In this document: positions 56,759 through 64,000 of the stretch, in pieces
How positions within the stretch are numbered: the stretch's first letter is position 1
How the letters are laid out: each line of letters begins with the position of its first letter
Assembly (NCBI GenBank): GCA_023229435.1
Contig: JALNZF010000003.1
Coordinates: 124,001 to 188,000 of the forward strand
Source of the DNA: Nitrospirota bacterium
Lineage (GTDB): Bacteria; Nitrospirota; UBA9217
Direction: 5' to 3'
DNA: 64,000 nucleotides
Position numbers and translations under genes: made by a program
Notes under the pieces: model-generated
Told to the model about the DNA's origin: nothing
Databases searched by the model: none
Seen by the model: the letters and a program-made list of their open reading frames with translations, nothing else

Positions 56759-56845
56759 GACGAAAGACGAGGGACGATCGTTCACTGCGTTCACTAGGAC
56801 GACGGACGCTTTTTCGTCCCTCGTCACTCGTCCATCGTCACTCAC
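56759..56845. repeat. GGACGATGGACG/CGTCCCTCGTC repeat, copy 3
   Basis: CGACGAAAGACGAGGGACGA, CACTAGGACGACGGACG and TTTCGTCCCTCGTCACTCGT in the same order as copies 1 and 2. The right end touches the last codons of the glycosylase gene. Confidence 0.75.
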
Positions 56846-57594
56846 TTGTTTTTTCCCATCTCCGCCATAACTTTCTTAATATCATCCCAGACAAGCCTTT
56901 TGTCCGATGGAGTTCTGAGCAGGTATGCCGGGTGGAACGTGGGCATGAGCGGGATACCCTGATAGGTTTTCCAGTTGCCGCGCAACGAGGTGATCCCCTC
57001 TTTTGTCTTGAGCAGGGTTTTAACGGCGACATTGCCCAGTCCGATGATGACCTGCGGGTTAATCGCCTGAAGCTGTTTGATGAGGAACGGTTCGCAGGCT
57101 TCGATCTCATCCGGCTCGGGGTTCCGGTTGCCCGGCGGCCTGCATTTCACGATATTGCAGATGTAGACATCCTCGCGCTTCAACTGCATGCCCTTGACAA
57201 TGATGTCCGTCAGCAGTTGTCCGGCAGCTCCGACAAAGGGCCTCCCTTGCAGGTCTTCTTCCTGCCCGGGTCCCTCGCCCACAAATACGAGCGCGGCGTT
57301 CGGGTCGCCCTCTCCGAAGACGAGGTTCTTCCGGCCCTTGTGCAGTTTACAGCGGGTACAATCACCAAGCTCTTCGCGGACGGCGGCAAGTCCACTTGAT
57401 TGTGATACAAAAGGTTTTTCTACCAATGAGGATACTGTTTTTACAGGATCCGCCTTTGAAGCAACGGGTGCTGCTGACCGGGAATCTCCTGATGACGCCA
57501 TCTCAACGAAGCTCATCCCCAGCGCCCTTCGATACTCCAGATGCGCCTTGACCTGTGATACAATATCCAGAAATTCCCGCTGAATATCATCCAT
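56842..57594 (-). CDS. family 4 uracil-DNA glycosylase
   Basis: 250 residues. Fe-S type uracil-DNA glycosylase, which excises uracil from deaminated DNA. Motif 1 is VGEGPGQEEDLQGRPFVG; motif 2 FHPAYLLR. Four cysteines can ligate the cluster: CTRC near residue 79-82, VKCRPPGN and EACEPF. The N-terminal 60 residues are a Ser/Ala-rich extension with no known role. Gene order suggests shared repair neighbourhood with mutS. Confidence 0.9.
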   Translation of the reverse strand: MDDIQREFLDIVSQVKAHLEYRRALGMSFVEMASSGDSRSAAPVASKADPVKTVSSLVEKPFVSQSSGLAAVREELGDCTRCKLHKGRKNLVFGEGDPNAALVFVGEGPGQEEDLQGRPFVGAAGQLLTDIIVKGMQLKREDVYICNIVKCRPPGNRNPEPDEIEACEPFLIKQLQAINPQVIIGLGNVAVKTLLKTKEGITSLRGNWKTYQGIPLMPTFHPAYLLRTPSDKRLVWDDIKKVMAEMGKNK

Positions 57595-57659
57595 AATAGA
57601 GAACCCTTGTCATGGTACCTTGCCTTCCGCACTCCGAACTCCCAACTCCGAACTAACGT

Positions 57660-58511
57660 CTAATTCCCCCATTTCAACTTCGTTCTGAGAATCTCATAAT
57701 AGCTCTTTGTAGGGTGTTTGATCAGTTTCATCCTGAACCGGGATTTTTTGATCGCCACAACATCGTTCGGCTCAAGGGGAAACCCGATCTGTCCATCAAG
57801 CGTGAGTGAAACATCCTCGCTCGGCGAGGTGAGACATACCGTGACGACGACGGAATCGGGCAACGCGATAGGCCGGTTCGACAAGGTATGCGGACAGATG
57901 GGAGTGAGCACAAAACAGTGGATCGTAGGATGAACGATCGGCCCGCCGGCGGAGAGAGAGTATGCGGTGGAACCCGTGGGCGTCGCCACGATCAATCCGT
58001 CCGCCCTGAGCGTCGTCAAATGCCCGTCGTTCACCGATACCCTGAGTTCCATCATGCGCGCAAGCGCGCCCTTGTTGATTACCGCGTCGTTCAGCACGCG
58101 GTACTGCGCAATGCGCTTTCCCTTACGGAGCACGCTCGCGGTCAGCATTATCCGGTCCTCGGTCCCGAGCTTTCCGGCAATGGCCTTCTCCAGATTGCCA
58201 TAGAGCTCCTCGAGAGATACCTCCGCCATGAAACCCAGGCTGCCAAGATTGACGCCAAAGATCGGAACATCGGCATGGGCATCGGCGACAAGCCGCGCTG
58301 CGGACAGAAGCGTACCGTCACCCCCGAGCACGATGATCATTTCAACGAGCGCCGGGATCTCATCCGGTTCGTAACCCCGCCTGTTGATGGCCGCCGCGGT
58401 CTCGCTGTCGATGAAGACCTTTTTACCCCGCGCCTCAAGCCATGAGGCCAGCTTCCGGGAAGCCTTCTGCGCTGCGGGAATATTCTTGGCAATGATGCCG
58501 ATCTTCTTCAT
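57660..58511 (-). CDS. nadK: NAD kinase
   Basis: 283 residues. It phosphorylates NAD to NADP with ATP or polyphosphate. The GGDGTLLSAARL motif (about residue 64-75), VNLGSLGFMAE, VLNDAVINKG, and VATPTGSTAYSLSAGGPI are present. AAAGGAA precedes the ATG. It follows tsaE on the same strand after a 48-bp gap that contains a solo element end. Confidence 0.96.
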   Translation of the reverse strand: MKKIGIIAKNIPAAQKASRKLASWLEARGKKVFIDSETAAAINRRGYEPDEIPALVEMIIVLGGDGTLLSAARLVADAHADVPIFGVNLGSLGFMAEVSLEELYGNLEKAIAGKLGTEDRIMLTASVLRKGKRIAQYRVLNDAVINKGALARMMELRVSVNDGHLTTLRADGLIVATPTGSTAYSLSAGGPIVHPTIHCFVLTPICPHTLSNRPIALPDSVVVTVCLTSPSEDVSLTLDGQIGFPLEPNDVVAIKKSRFRMKLIKHPTKSYYEILRTKLKWGN

Positions 58512-58540
58512 ACGATTCCTTTGATGGTTTTCTTCTGTGC

Positions 58541-58552
58541 CTGAGTAGTTAC
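58541..58552. repeat. solo end of the GTAACTACTCAGG element
   Basis: CTGAGTAGTTAC (reverse of GTAACTACTCAG), 8 bp downstream of the tsaE stop codon. No second end is found nearby. It may be the remnant of an element like those at 59558 and 61721. Confidence 0.5.
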
Positions 58553-58559
58553 AATCCTG

Positions 58560-59048
58560 TTATCCGGTCAGCGGTTTTATTCGATCCAGTTCCTGCTTCA
58601 ATTCCGCCACCAGCTTCTCGTACCGTTCCCCTTCCGCGAGAAATCCGAACTCGCGGCTCTTTTCATCAACGGCGGTAAGGTAGACGCCCAAGCTCACCTC
58701 GGGCAATTCATCCTCGGCCCGTTCGGCCCATTCTATCACGGTCACACCATCGGATTCAATGTATTCGTCGAACCCGATGTTCTCCAGTTCATCAGGTCCT
58801 TTGAGGCGGTAAAGATCGATGTGATAGAGCGGTACGCGTCCCTGGTACTCATTCACGAAGGTGAAGGTCGGGCTCGTGATGTACTGCTCCCGTACGTCTA
58901 ATCCCCGGGCGATGCCGTAGGCTAAATTTGTCTTGCCGGCGCCGAGATCGCCGTATAAACAGACGGTATCGCCTGCGTCAAGCAATTTTCCGAGCAGCCG
59001 TCCGATCTCCCAGGTCTGCTCGGGGCTTGACGTGATCACGCTGAACAT
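58560..59048 (-). CDS. tsaE: tRNA threonylcarbamoyladenosine biosynthesis ATPase TsaE
   Basis: 162 residues. With TsaB and TsaD it forms the t6A37 modification on tRNAs. Walker A: LYGDLGAGKTNLAYGIARGL; the ITSPTFTFVNEYQG, LYHIDLYRL and VIEWAERAEDELP motifs are canonical. Its ATG shares the A of the CBS gene stop codon (TAATG), so translation is coupled. Confidence 0.95.
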   Translation of the reverse strand: MFSVITSSPEQTWEIGRLLGKLLDAGDTVCLYGDLGAGKTNLAYGIARGLDVREQYITSPTFTFVNEYQGRVPLYHIDLYRLKGPDELENIGFDEYIESDGVTVIEWAERAEDELPEVSLGVYLTAVDEKSREFGFLAEGERYEKLVAELKQELDRIKPLTG

Positions 59049-59506
59049 TACTCGGCCTGTCGTATGACAGCCTTCACCATGTCGCGCTTGCCCACGATGC
59101 CCACGACCTTGCCGGCCTTAAGCACCGGCAGCAGATTGACCTTTTGCTCCGACATGATCTCGGCGATGTCTATGACCGTGGTGTCTTCCGTGATCGTAAC
59201 AACCTTGCGGGCGCAGATGTCCCCTACCCGTGTGGCTGTCAGGCGTTTTACTTCCTGTTCAAATTTTTTTGAGCTTTCCAGATAAATGGCCGCATCCAGG
59301 AAGCTTACCACCGTGGGAATGTGAAGCCGTTTGTTCCGGCTGATGAGGTCGTTCTCGGTCACGATGCCGTAGAGCGCGCCCGAGTCGTCAACCACCGGCA
59401 CACCGCTGATCTCGTTATTCACGAGAATGGAAGAAAGCTCCTCGATGGAGGTATCGGGCTTGACGACCAATACGTCTGTGGTCATGATGTCTTTTGCAAT
59501 AAGCAT
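59048..59506 (-). CDS. CBS-pair domain protein
   Basis: 152 residues with two CBS motifs: AKDIMTTDVLVVKPDTSIEELSSILVNNEISGVPVVDD at about 4-45 and VGDICARKVVTITEDTTVIDIAEIMSEQKVNLLPVLKAGKVVGIV at about 92-135. Stand-alone CBS pairs bind adenosyl ligands (AMP, ATP, SAM) and regulate partners; which partner is unknown. GAGAGGT is 4 nt before the ATG. Confidence 0.9.
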   Translation of the reverse strand: MLIAKDIMTTDVLVVKPDTSIEELSSILVNNEISGVPVVDDSGALYGIVTENDLISRNKRLHIPTVVSFLDAAIYLESSKKFEQEVKRLTATRVGDICARKVVTITEDTTVIDIAEIMSEQKVNLLPVLKAGKVVGIVGKRDMVKAVIRQAE

Positions 59507-59557
59507 AAGGACCTCTCAAGGTGAATCCGGATTTAACCACAGTTACGATGTCATTTC

Positions 59558-59700
59558 GTAACTACTCGGGACCAAAACCTTATGCTCACACGAAGCCACG
59601 GAGCACACGAAGGAAATCACAGCATGAAACGGGCTTGTTAGGAATTAAAGCCTTTCTTCGTGCCTTTGTGGCTTTGTGTGAGACTGACCTGAGTAGTTAC
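59558..59700. mobile_element. miniature inverted-repeat element with 8-bp target duplication
   Basis: 143 bp. Left end GTAACTACTCGGGACC (59558-59573), right end GACCTGAGTAGTTAC (59686-59700), inverted. Flanked by perfect direct repeats GTCATTTC (59550-59557 and 59701-59708). The interior holds a second palindrome of CACGAAG type (arms CACACGAAGCCACGGAGCAC and CTTTGTGGCTTTGTGTGAG). It has no gene, so movement would need a transposase in trans. The stop codon of nnr lies in its right end. Confidence 0.85.
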
Positions 59701-61235
59701 GTCATTTCTTTAAAAGCATGAGGAATTTTATCAATCAGATCTCCGGCGATCATTGAAGCTTCGCCTTTTTCCTCAGCCGCAAGGTCCCCAGCCAGTCCGT
59801 GCAGATAAACGCCGAGACACGCGGCCTGACTTGCGCTGTATCCCTGGGCAAGGAGGCTGCCGATCATGCCGGTGAGCACGTCTCCGGTCCCGCCGGATGC
59901 CATGCCGGGGTTTCCCGTGGAGTTGATGAACACCCATCCATGAGGAGTCGCGACCACCGTGGCCGCGCCCTTGAGTACGACCGTAACGTTATACTTTCTG
60001 GCAAATTCCGAAGAGACACCGATCCTGTTCTTCTGTACATCATCGGATGATATGCCCAGCAGCCTCCCCATTTCACCGGGGTGCGGGGTCAGAATAACCG
60101 GCGCTTTTACGCGTTTAAGAATATCCGTGAATCCGGCAAGCGCATTCAACCCGTCCGCGTCGATCACCGCCGGGATCGTGAGTCGTTGAATAAGATTCCG
60201 CACAGCCTGGACCGTTTCGTAGTGTGTTGAAAGCCCCGGACCGATCGCGCAAGCGCTCATGGTTCCCATGGTCTTGAGCAGTTCTTCTTCAGACCCGATC
60301 CCCAATGTCCCTTCGATGCTCTCGGCTGAAGGGACACACATGGCCTCCGCGACCTGCGCTTGGATGATCGGGACAAGATTGTTCGGCGTTGCCACGCTCA
60401 CGAGCCCTGCTCCTGCTCTGAGCGCTCCTTTGGCAGCCATGATTGCCGCCCCAGCCTTGCCCGGCGAGCCGGCGACGACCATGAGGTGACCGAAGTCCCC
60501 CTTGTGCGCATCGGACAATCTGCTGCTGAGAACGCCCCAGACAGAATCCTTATCCAACAGGCTCACCGACAGATGTTCTTTTTCCGCAACCTCCGATGGG
60601 ATGCCGAGGTCCGCAACGCGCACCGTGCCCGCGTACCCCGCGCCGGGATAGAGCACGAGTCCGCGTTTCAGGAATGCCATGGTCACCGTAAGGTCGGCCT
60701 TGACCGCCACGCCCATGACCTCGCCTGTATCCGCATTGATCCCCGTGGGAATGTCCACGGCGACAACAGGAGCGCCCGAGGTATTGATCATCTTCACGGC
60801 CTGCGCATACGCGCCTTTCAGGGGAGATGACAGACCCACGCCAAGCAACGCGTCAACAAGAACATCCGACCATGCAATAATATCGGAAAGAGAACGGGAA
60901 GACGCATTCTGCACGATCTCGACATCCATCTTGCGGAGAATGGAGAGATTGATCTTTGCTTCCCCTTTGATCGCGCCAAAGGATGCCAGCAGCGCGACCC
61001 GCACCGGTACGCCGCTGATCCTGAGCCGCCGCGCGAGCGCCAGGCCATCGCCGCCGTTATTCCCCTTGCCGCAGAGGATGCCGACCCGAACCCCTTCAAG
61101 GCCGTCGAAGAACTTCTCCATGGCAATCATGACGGCTACTGCCGCGTTCTCCATCAGGACCGTGCCGGGGATGCCGAAGTCCCTGATCGCCCTGCGGTCG
61201 ATGTTCTTCATTTGCTGTGTGGTGACGATTTTCAT
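59697..61235 (-). CDS. nnr: bifunctional NAD(P)HX epimerase/dehydratase
   Basis: 512 residues. N-terminal YjeF-type epimerase (about 1-215: GKGNNGGDGLALARRL and VAVDIPTGINADTG) and C-terminal ADP-dependent dehydratase (about 235-505: HKGDFGHLMVVAGSPGKAGA and STGNPGMASGGTGDVLTGMI). It repairs hydrated NADH and NADPH. The last codons AAA-GAA-ATG-ACG-TAA use GTAAC from the element at 59558; without the element the frame would end KEMTS-stop, one codon longer. The gene follows acpS on the same strand. Confidence 0.95.
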   Translation of the reverse strand: MKIVTTQQMKNIDRRAIRDFGIPGTVLMENAAVAVMIAMEKFFDGLEGVRVGILCGKGNNGGDGLALARRLRISGVPVRVALLASFGAIKGEAKINLSILRKMDVEIVQNASSRSLSDIIAWSDVLVDALLGVGLSSPLKGAYAQAVKMINTSGAPVVAVDIPTGINADTGEVMGVAVKADLTVTMAFLKRGLVLYPGAGYAGTVRVADLGIPSEVAEKEHLSVSLLDKDSVWGVLSSRLSDAHKGDFGHLMVVAGSPGKAGAAIMAAKGALRAGAGLVSVATPNNLVPIIQAQVAEAMCVPSAESIEGTLGIGSEEELLKTMGTMSACAIGPGLSTHYETVQAVRNLIQRLTIPAVIDADGLNALAGFTDILKRVKAPVILTPHPGEMGRLLGISSDDVQKNRIGVSSEFARKYNVTVVLKGAATVVATPHGWVFINSTGNPGMASGGTGDVLTGMIGSLLAQGYSASQAACLGVYLHGLAGDLAAEEKGEASMIAGDLIDKIPHAFKEMT

Positions 61236-61259
61236 AGAAGGATAATTTAAAAATCAGGA

Positions 61260-61664
61260 TCAGGGATTTTCACCAGAGCTATAGAACGTTGCCCCCACCA
61301 GCACCACCTGCGCCACGGCATATCCTTCATCGTGCGAGTAGCTGAGGAGCACTTGTTTCACACCCTTGAGGTCCATGAGGTCCTTCACCCTGCCGGAGAG
61401 GTTCACGATCGGGCCGCCGCCTTCGCCGTGAAGCACCTCTATGTCCGTCCACTTTACGCCCGCGCTCCATCCAGTGCCGATGGCCTTGAGCACCGCTTCC
61501 TTGGCAGCGAACCTGCCTGCGTAGTGCTGGGCGGGATATTTCTGGCGTGTACAGTATTCCCGCTCGCGCTCCGTGAACACCCGCTCAAGAAAACCTGCAT
61601 GGTCCTTCCCTGCCTTGTCGATGCGGTCGATCTTCACCAGGTCAACTCCGATGCCGACTATCAT
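61260..61664 (-). CDS. acpS: holo-[acyl-carrier-protein] synthase
   Basis: 134 residues, with IVGIGVDLVKIDRIDK and GRFAAKEAVLKAIGTG, the Mg-CoA binding motifs. AcpS adds 4'-phosphopantetheine from CoA to ACP for fatty-acid synthesis. GGGGGGT precedes the ATG. The end (GATFYSSGENP) is slightly longer than the standard enzyme. It lies 25 bp before nnr, a common pairing, and downstream of pdxJ as in many bacteria. Confidence 0.95.
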   Translation of the reverse strand: MIVGIGVDLVKIDRIDKAGKDHAGFLERVFTEREREYCTRQKYPAQHYAGRFAAKEAVLKAIGTGWSAGVKWTDIEVLHGEGGGPIVNLSGRVKDLMDLKGVKQVLLSYSHDEGYAVAQVVLVGATFYSSGENP

Positions 61665-61720
61665 GGTACCCCCCGTGCTGCCACAAATTTACAATTCCCA
61701 ATTTTACATTATCAATTTTC

Positions 61721-61912
61721 GTATCTACTCAGGTCAAAATCTGTTAGCCGCAAAAGAACCCCCGATAAGACATTTCGCGGGCAGGCTCCAGGATCGCAGA
61801 GAGAATTGAAACTGAAATACATGTTATCAGGTTTTTTCTTTGAGTTCTCTGCGTGCTTCTCTAAGTGGCCGGTTCATTTTTTAGGCCATTTGCGGCCAAC
61901 CTGAGTCGTTAC
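61721..61912. mobile_element. second miniature element with GTAACTACTCAGG-type ends
   Basis: 192 bp. Left end GTATCTACTCAGGTC (61721-61735), right end CCTGAGTCGTTAC (61900-61912), inverted. Flanks CAATTTTC (61713-61720) and CAATTTCC (61913-61920) match at 7/8, a likely target duplication. Subterminal GCCGCAAA/TTTGCGGC arms are also inverted. The interior differs from that of the element at 59558. The pdxJ stop codon lies in its right end. Confidence 0.75.
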
Positions 61913-62628
61913 CAATTTCCAATTAACGCTCTCATCTCCCTCACCGCCCGCTCCATCCCAACGAGCGCTGCCCGTGAGATGATGCTGTGGCCGATGTTCA
62001 GTTCCTCCACCTCGGGAATACGCGCTATCTTCCGCACGTTCACGTAGTTCAGACCGTGTCCCGCGCCCACGCGGAGCCCCAGGCTCCCGGCGAGCTTCGC
62101 CGCCTCGGTGATCTTCTCAAGCTCACGCCCGCGGTCTTTTTCGGTCTTCGCGTTCGCATACGCGCCGGTGTGGATCTCCACCCAGTCCGCGCCGGACTTC
62201 CTTGCCGCCGCGATCTGGTTATCATCGGGATCGATAAAGAGGCTGACCACAATGCCGCCCTGCTGGAGACGGCTTATAAAGGATTTCATGAAATCGGTCC
62301 GTGAGGCCACCTCAAGACCGCCTTCGGTCGTGAGCTCTTCCCGCTTCTCCGGGACCAGCGTGGTAATGTTCGGTTTGACCTCGAGCGCTATACGCTGCAT
62401 TTCGTCGGTCGCCGCCATTTCGAGGTTCAGTTTCGTCTGCACGGTCTCTCGCAGCAGCCGCAGGTCCCGGTCCTGAACATGCCGCCGGTCCTCGCGCAGG
62501 TGCGCGATGATGCCTTCCGCGCCCGCCAGCTCTGCGAGTATCGCCGCCGCAACCGGATCGGGCTCCATGCCCTTCCTCGCCTGTCGGATCGTGGCAATGT
62601 GGTCGATATTTACGGACAATCTGGGCAC
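61909..62628 (-). CDS. pdxJ: pyridoxine 5'-phosphate synthase
   Basis: 239 residues. It condenses 1-deoxy-xylulose 5-phosphate with 3-amino-2-oxopropyl phosphate. RLSVNIDHIATIRQARKGMEPDPVAAA, GAEGIIAHLREDRRH, LNLEMAATDEM, VSLFIDPDDNQI, VEIHTGAYA and GAGHGLNYVNV are the catalytic segments. GTG start with AGGAGG 9 nt upstream. The stop TAA is supplied by the element end; without it the frame would close with TGA one codon earlier. Confidence 0.96.
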   Translation of the reverse strand: MPRLSVNIDHIATIRQARKGMEPDPVAAAILAELAGAEGIIAHLREDRRHVQDRDLRLLRETVQTKLNLEMAATDEMQRIALEVKPNITTLVPEKREELTTEGGLEVASRTDFMKSFISRLQQGGIVVSLFIDPDDNQIAAARKSGADWVEIHTGAYANAKTEKDRGRELEKITEAAKLAGSLGLRVGAGHGLNYVNVRKIARIPEVEELNIGHSIISRAALVGMERAVREMRALIGNW

Positions 62629-62747
62629 GTTGCTCTACCTCCTGCACTGCCTGCTGGATGCTGTCCCTTGTGGTTTGATTCTATCATCTCTCTATTCAAA
62701 TATCCAGAAAATTTGTTTGCCCCGTAACCGTTCAAGCATGCGAAAGG

Positions 62748-62773
62748 CGACTGATTACAGCGACTGATTACAG
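62748..62773 (+). promoter_or_regulatory. tandem 13-bp direct repeat before a promoter
   Basis: CGACTGATTACAG twice in immediate tandem, ending 2 bp before the -35 hexamer at 62776. A repeat in this location often binds an activator; the protein is unknown. Confidence 0.45.
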
Positions 62774-62775
62774 CC

Positions 62776-62804
62776 TTGACCCTGACCCGTGCCTCTGGTA
62801 TATT
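62776..62804 (+). promoter_or_regulatory. sigma70-type promoter of the FlgT-like gene
   Basis: TTGACC (62776-62781), 17-bp spacer, TATATT (62799-62804), 36 bp before the start at 62841. Confidence 0.75.
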
Positions 62805-62840
62805 TGCATTATTGTACAAAACCTCGGGAGGTAAACCGTA

Positions 62841-64000
62841 ATGATTCGTCTCGTAAAATCCATGAGTCTCGTATTTCTTCTGATTGCAACGGCGGCGCTT
62901 CCGGCGATCTCCGAGGAATCAAAGACCGTGACCGCCGAAGGCGTGGCCGCGATCCAGGGAAATGCCCGCGATATTGCCCGCGATGCCGCTCTTGAGGATG
63001 CCCAGAAACGCGCTGTGGAACAGGCGATCGGCATTCTGATCGACTCGCAGACCCAGGTCGAGAACTACCAGCTCATCAGCGACAAGATCCTGTCGCAGAC
63101 CAAGGGGTACATCAAGCGGTACAATGTCATCAGTGAAACGGTTGACAGCGGTCTTCTTCGCGTCCGCATCAACGCGGAAGTCGCCCTCGGCCGGCTGACC
63201 GATGATCTCTCGGGTATCGGCATCCTCCTCGGCCGTATGCACAAGCCCCGGACCATGGTCATGATAGCGGAACAGAACATCGGGCAGACGGTCATTGCCT
63301 GGTGGCTGGGCGCCTATGGAGAACAAACCGACATCAGTGTCGTTGAAAACGTCTTCATGGACAAATTCACGGAAAAAGGATTTGAGTTCATAGACCACCA
63401 GATCGCGGTCAAGGAGATCAAGGTGACCGAGGCCTACCGGGTCAAGGACCTTACCGTTGCCCAGGCCAAGACGCTCGGCGCGCAGGCGGACGCCGAGGTG
63501 GTGATCATCGGCAAGGCCGTATCCAAACGTTTTGGCGAGATAGGCGGCGGGATGATTTCAGCGCAGGCGGACCTTTCAGCGAGGGCCGTGCGCATTGATA
63601 CCGGTCAGGTCATCGCAACGGCATCGACGCATGCGGCCGCCGTGCATGTCTCCGATGTAACGGCCGGTACGGAAGCGCTCAAGAAAGCGGCGAATGAAGC
63701 CGCAGAGGAAATGATGGGGAAAATCCTGACCATCTATGCAAAAGAGACAGGCGGCACCCGGTCCGTCAACATCACCATCACCGGCCTGAACAAAAACCAG
63801 TTCGCGAAGTTCAAGGACGTTCTTCAGAACCAGGTGCGCGGCATCAAGGACCTGCACGAACGGAGCTTCAACGGGACAACAGCCAAAATATCGGTGGACT
63901 CGAAGAACAGCGCGCAGATACTATCGGATGAATTGCTGCTGAGGGACTTCAGTGGCTTCTCCGTGGAAGTGGTGAGCTCGACGGCGAACTCGCTGGAGTT
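62841..64000 (+). CDS. exported FlgT-like protein (partial, C-terminus outside window)
   Basis: 386 codons are visible and the frame is open at the window end. Signal peptide MIRLVKSMSLVFLLIATAALPAIS, then TVTAEGVAAIQGNARDIARDAALEDAQKRAVEQAIG, the N-terminal FlgT-type motif (a helix that starts the fold of flagellar assembly protein T and related LPP20-family proteins). Later segments (KTLGAQADAEVVIIGKAV and RAVRIDTGQVIATASTHA) resemble TolB-N-like or curli-type CsgG-like folds, and GTEALKKAANEAAEEMMGKIL precedes a last visible domain. No flagellar genes are nearby, so a role outside flagella is likely. GGGAGGT precedes the ATG. It is divergent from pdxJ. Confidence 0.78.
   Translation, partial: MIRLVKSMSLVFLLIATAALPAISEESKTVTAEGVAAIQGNARDIARDAALEDAQKRAVEQAIGILIDSQTQVENYQLISDKILSQTKGYIKRYNVISETVDSGLLRVRINAEVALGRLTDDLSGIGILLGRMHKPRTMVMIAEQNIGQTVIAWWLGAYGEQTDISVVENVFMDKFTEKGFEFIDHQIAVKEIKVTEAYRVKDLTVAQAKTLGAQADAEVVIIGKAVSKRFGEIGGGMISAQADLSARAVRIDTGQVIATASTHAAAVHVSDVTAGTEALKKAANEAAEEMMGKILTIYAKETGGTRSVNITITGLNKNQFAKFKDVLQNQVRGIKDLHERSFNGTTAKISVDSKNSAQILSDELLLRDFSGFSVEVVSSTANSLE

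Noticed and set aside
1..64000. tRNA and rRNA genes
   Set aside because: Reading both strands I found no cloverleaf with a GTTCRANNC-type T loop in a gap, and no rRNA-like sequence. A tRNAscan-SE run would settle this.

Overview
The window looks like chromosome from an environmental Gram-negative bacterium with moderately high GC. It has two lipoproteins with clear lipoboxes, outer-membrane-type proteins, a type IV pilus minor-pilin/PilY1 locus and a polyferredoxin. An archaeal-type 8-oxoguanine glycosylase (Ogg2), a MEMO-family protein, a heme-sensing diguanylate cyclase and many palindromic intergenic repeats suggest a Nitrospirota or former deltaproteobacterial lineage. That placement is inference from gene content, not from a marker gene. 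Nearly all genes lie on the minus strand; the plus-strand genes are at 832-3153, 8989-10302 and 62841-64000. I see no rRNA, tRNA, CRISPR array or prophage.

Layout. 1-3.3 kb: OsmC-like protein (cut by the window edge), a small hypothetical, then a plus-strand lipoprotein and beta-barrel pair. 3.3-11.7 kb: HEAT-repeat protein, membrane protein, alpha/beta hydrolase, Ogg2 overlapping a rhodanese, an orphan NtrY-like kinase, a LysM lipoprotein and two membrane proteins. 11.7-12.3 kb: a non-coding stretch with an inverted-repeat element. 12.3-17.3 kb: a Trp/Tyr-rich exported protein, then MFS transporter, DUF362 and a NapH-NapG-like polyferredoxin. 17.5-22.1 kb: DUF2905, accD, and a cyclic-nucleotide cassette (effector, CHASE2 cyclase, class II-type phosphodiesterase). 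22.2-30.2 kb: a full trp operon E-G-D-C-F-B-A with an exported protein between B and A. 30.4-37 kb: GyrB/ParE, Ste24-type protease, a LuxR-type regulator with a degenerate receiver, Maf, DUF2845 and an Ig-like lipoprotein. 37.3-46.5 kb: type IV pilus genes pilY1, pilX, pilW, pilV, a GspH/FimT pilin, a zinc ribbon, and a second GspH/FimT. 46.7-48 kb: an ISL3-family IS. 48.1-62.6 kb: MEMO protein, TPR/cNMP protein, dnaB, rplI, diguanylate cyclase, mutS, HIT, uracil-DNA glycosylase, nadK, CBS protein, tsaE, nnr, acpS and pdxJ. 62.8 kb to the end: an exported FlgT-like protein, cut by the window edge.

The most unusual material is the repeats. Two miniature elements share GTAACTACTCAGG-type ends, have 8-bp target duplications, and each inserted at the 3' end of a gene so that the element end now supplies the stop codon. 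Separately, intergenic repeat families run into reading frames: a block of about 100 bp sits in frame in the MEMO gene and shares a 39-bp segment (35/39 identical) with the trpE-trpG gap. Repeat sequence also encodes a TrpE linker, C-terminal tails of a hydrolase and a protease, and the leader of a pilin. The most coherent functional system is the three-gene cyclic-nucleotide cassette at 18.6-22.1 kb.
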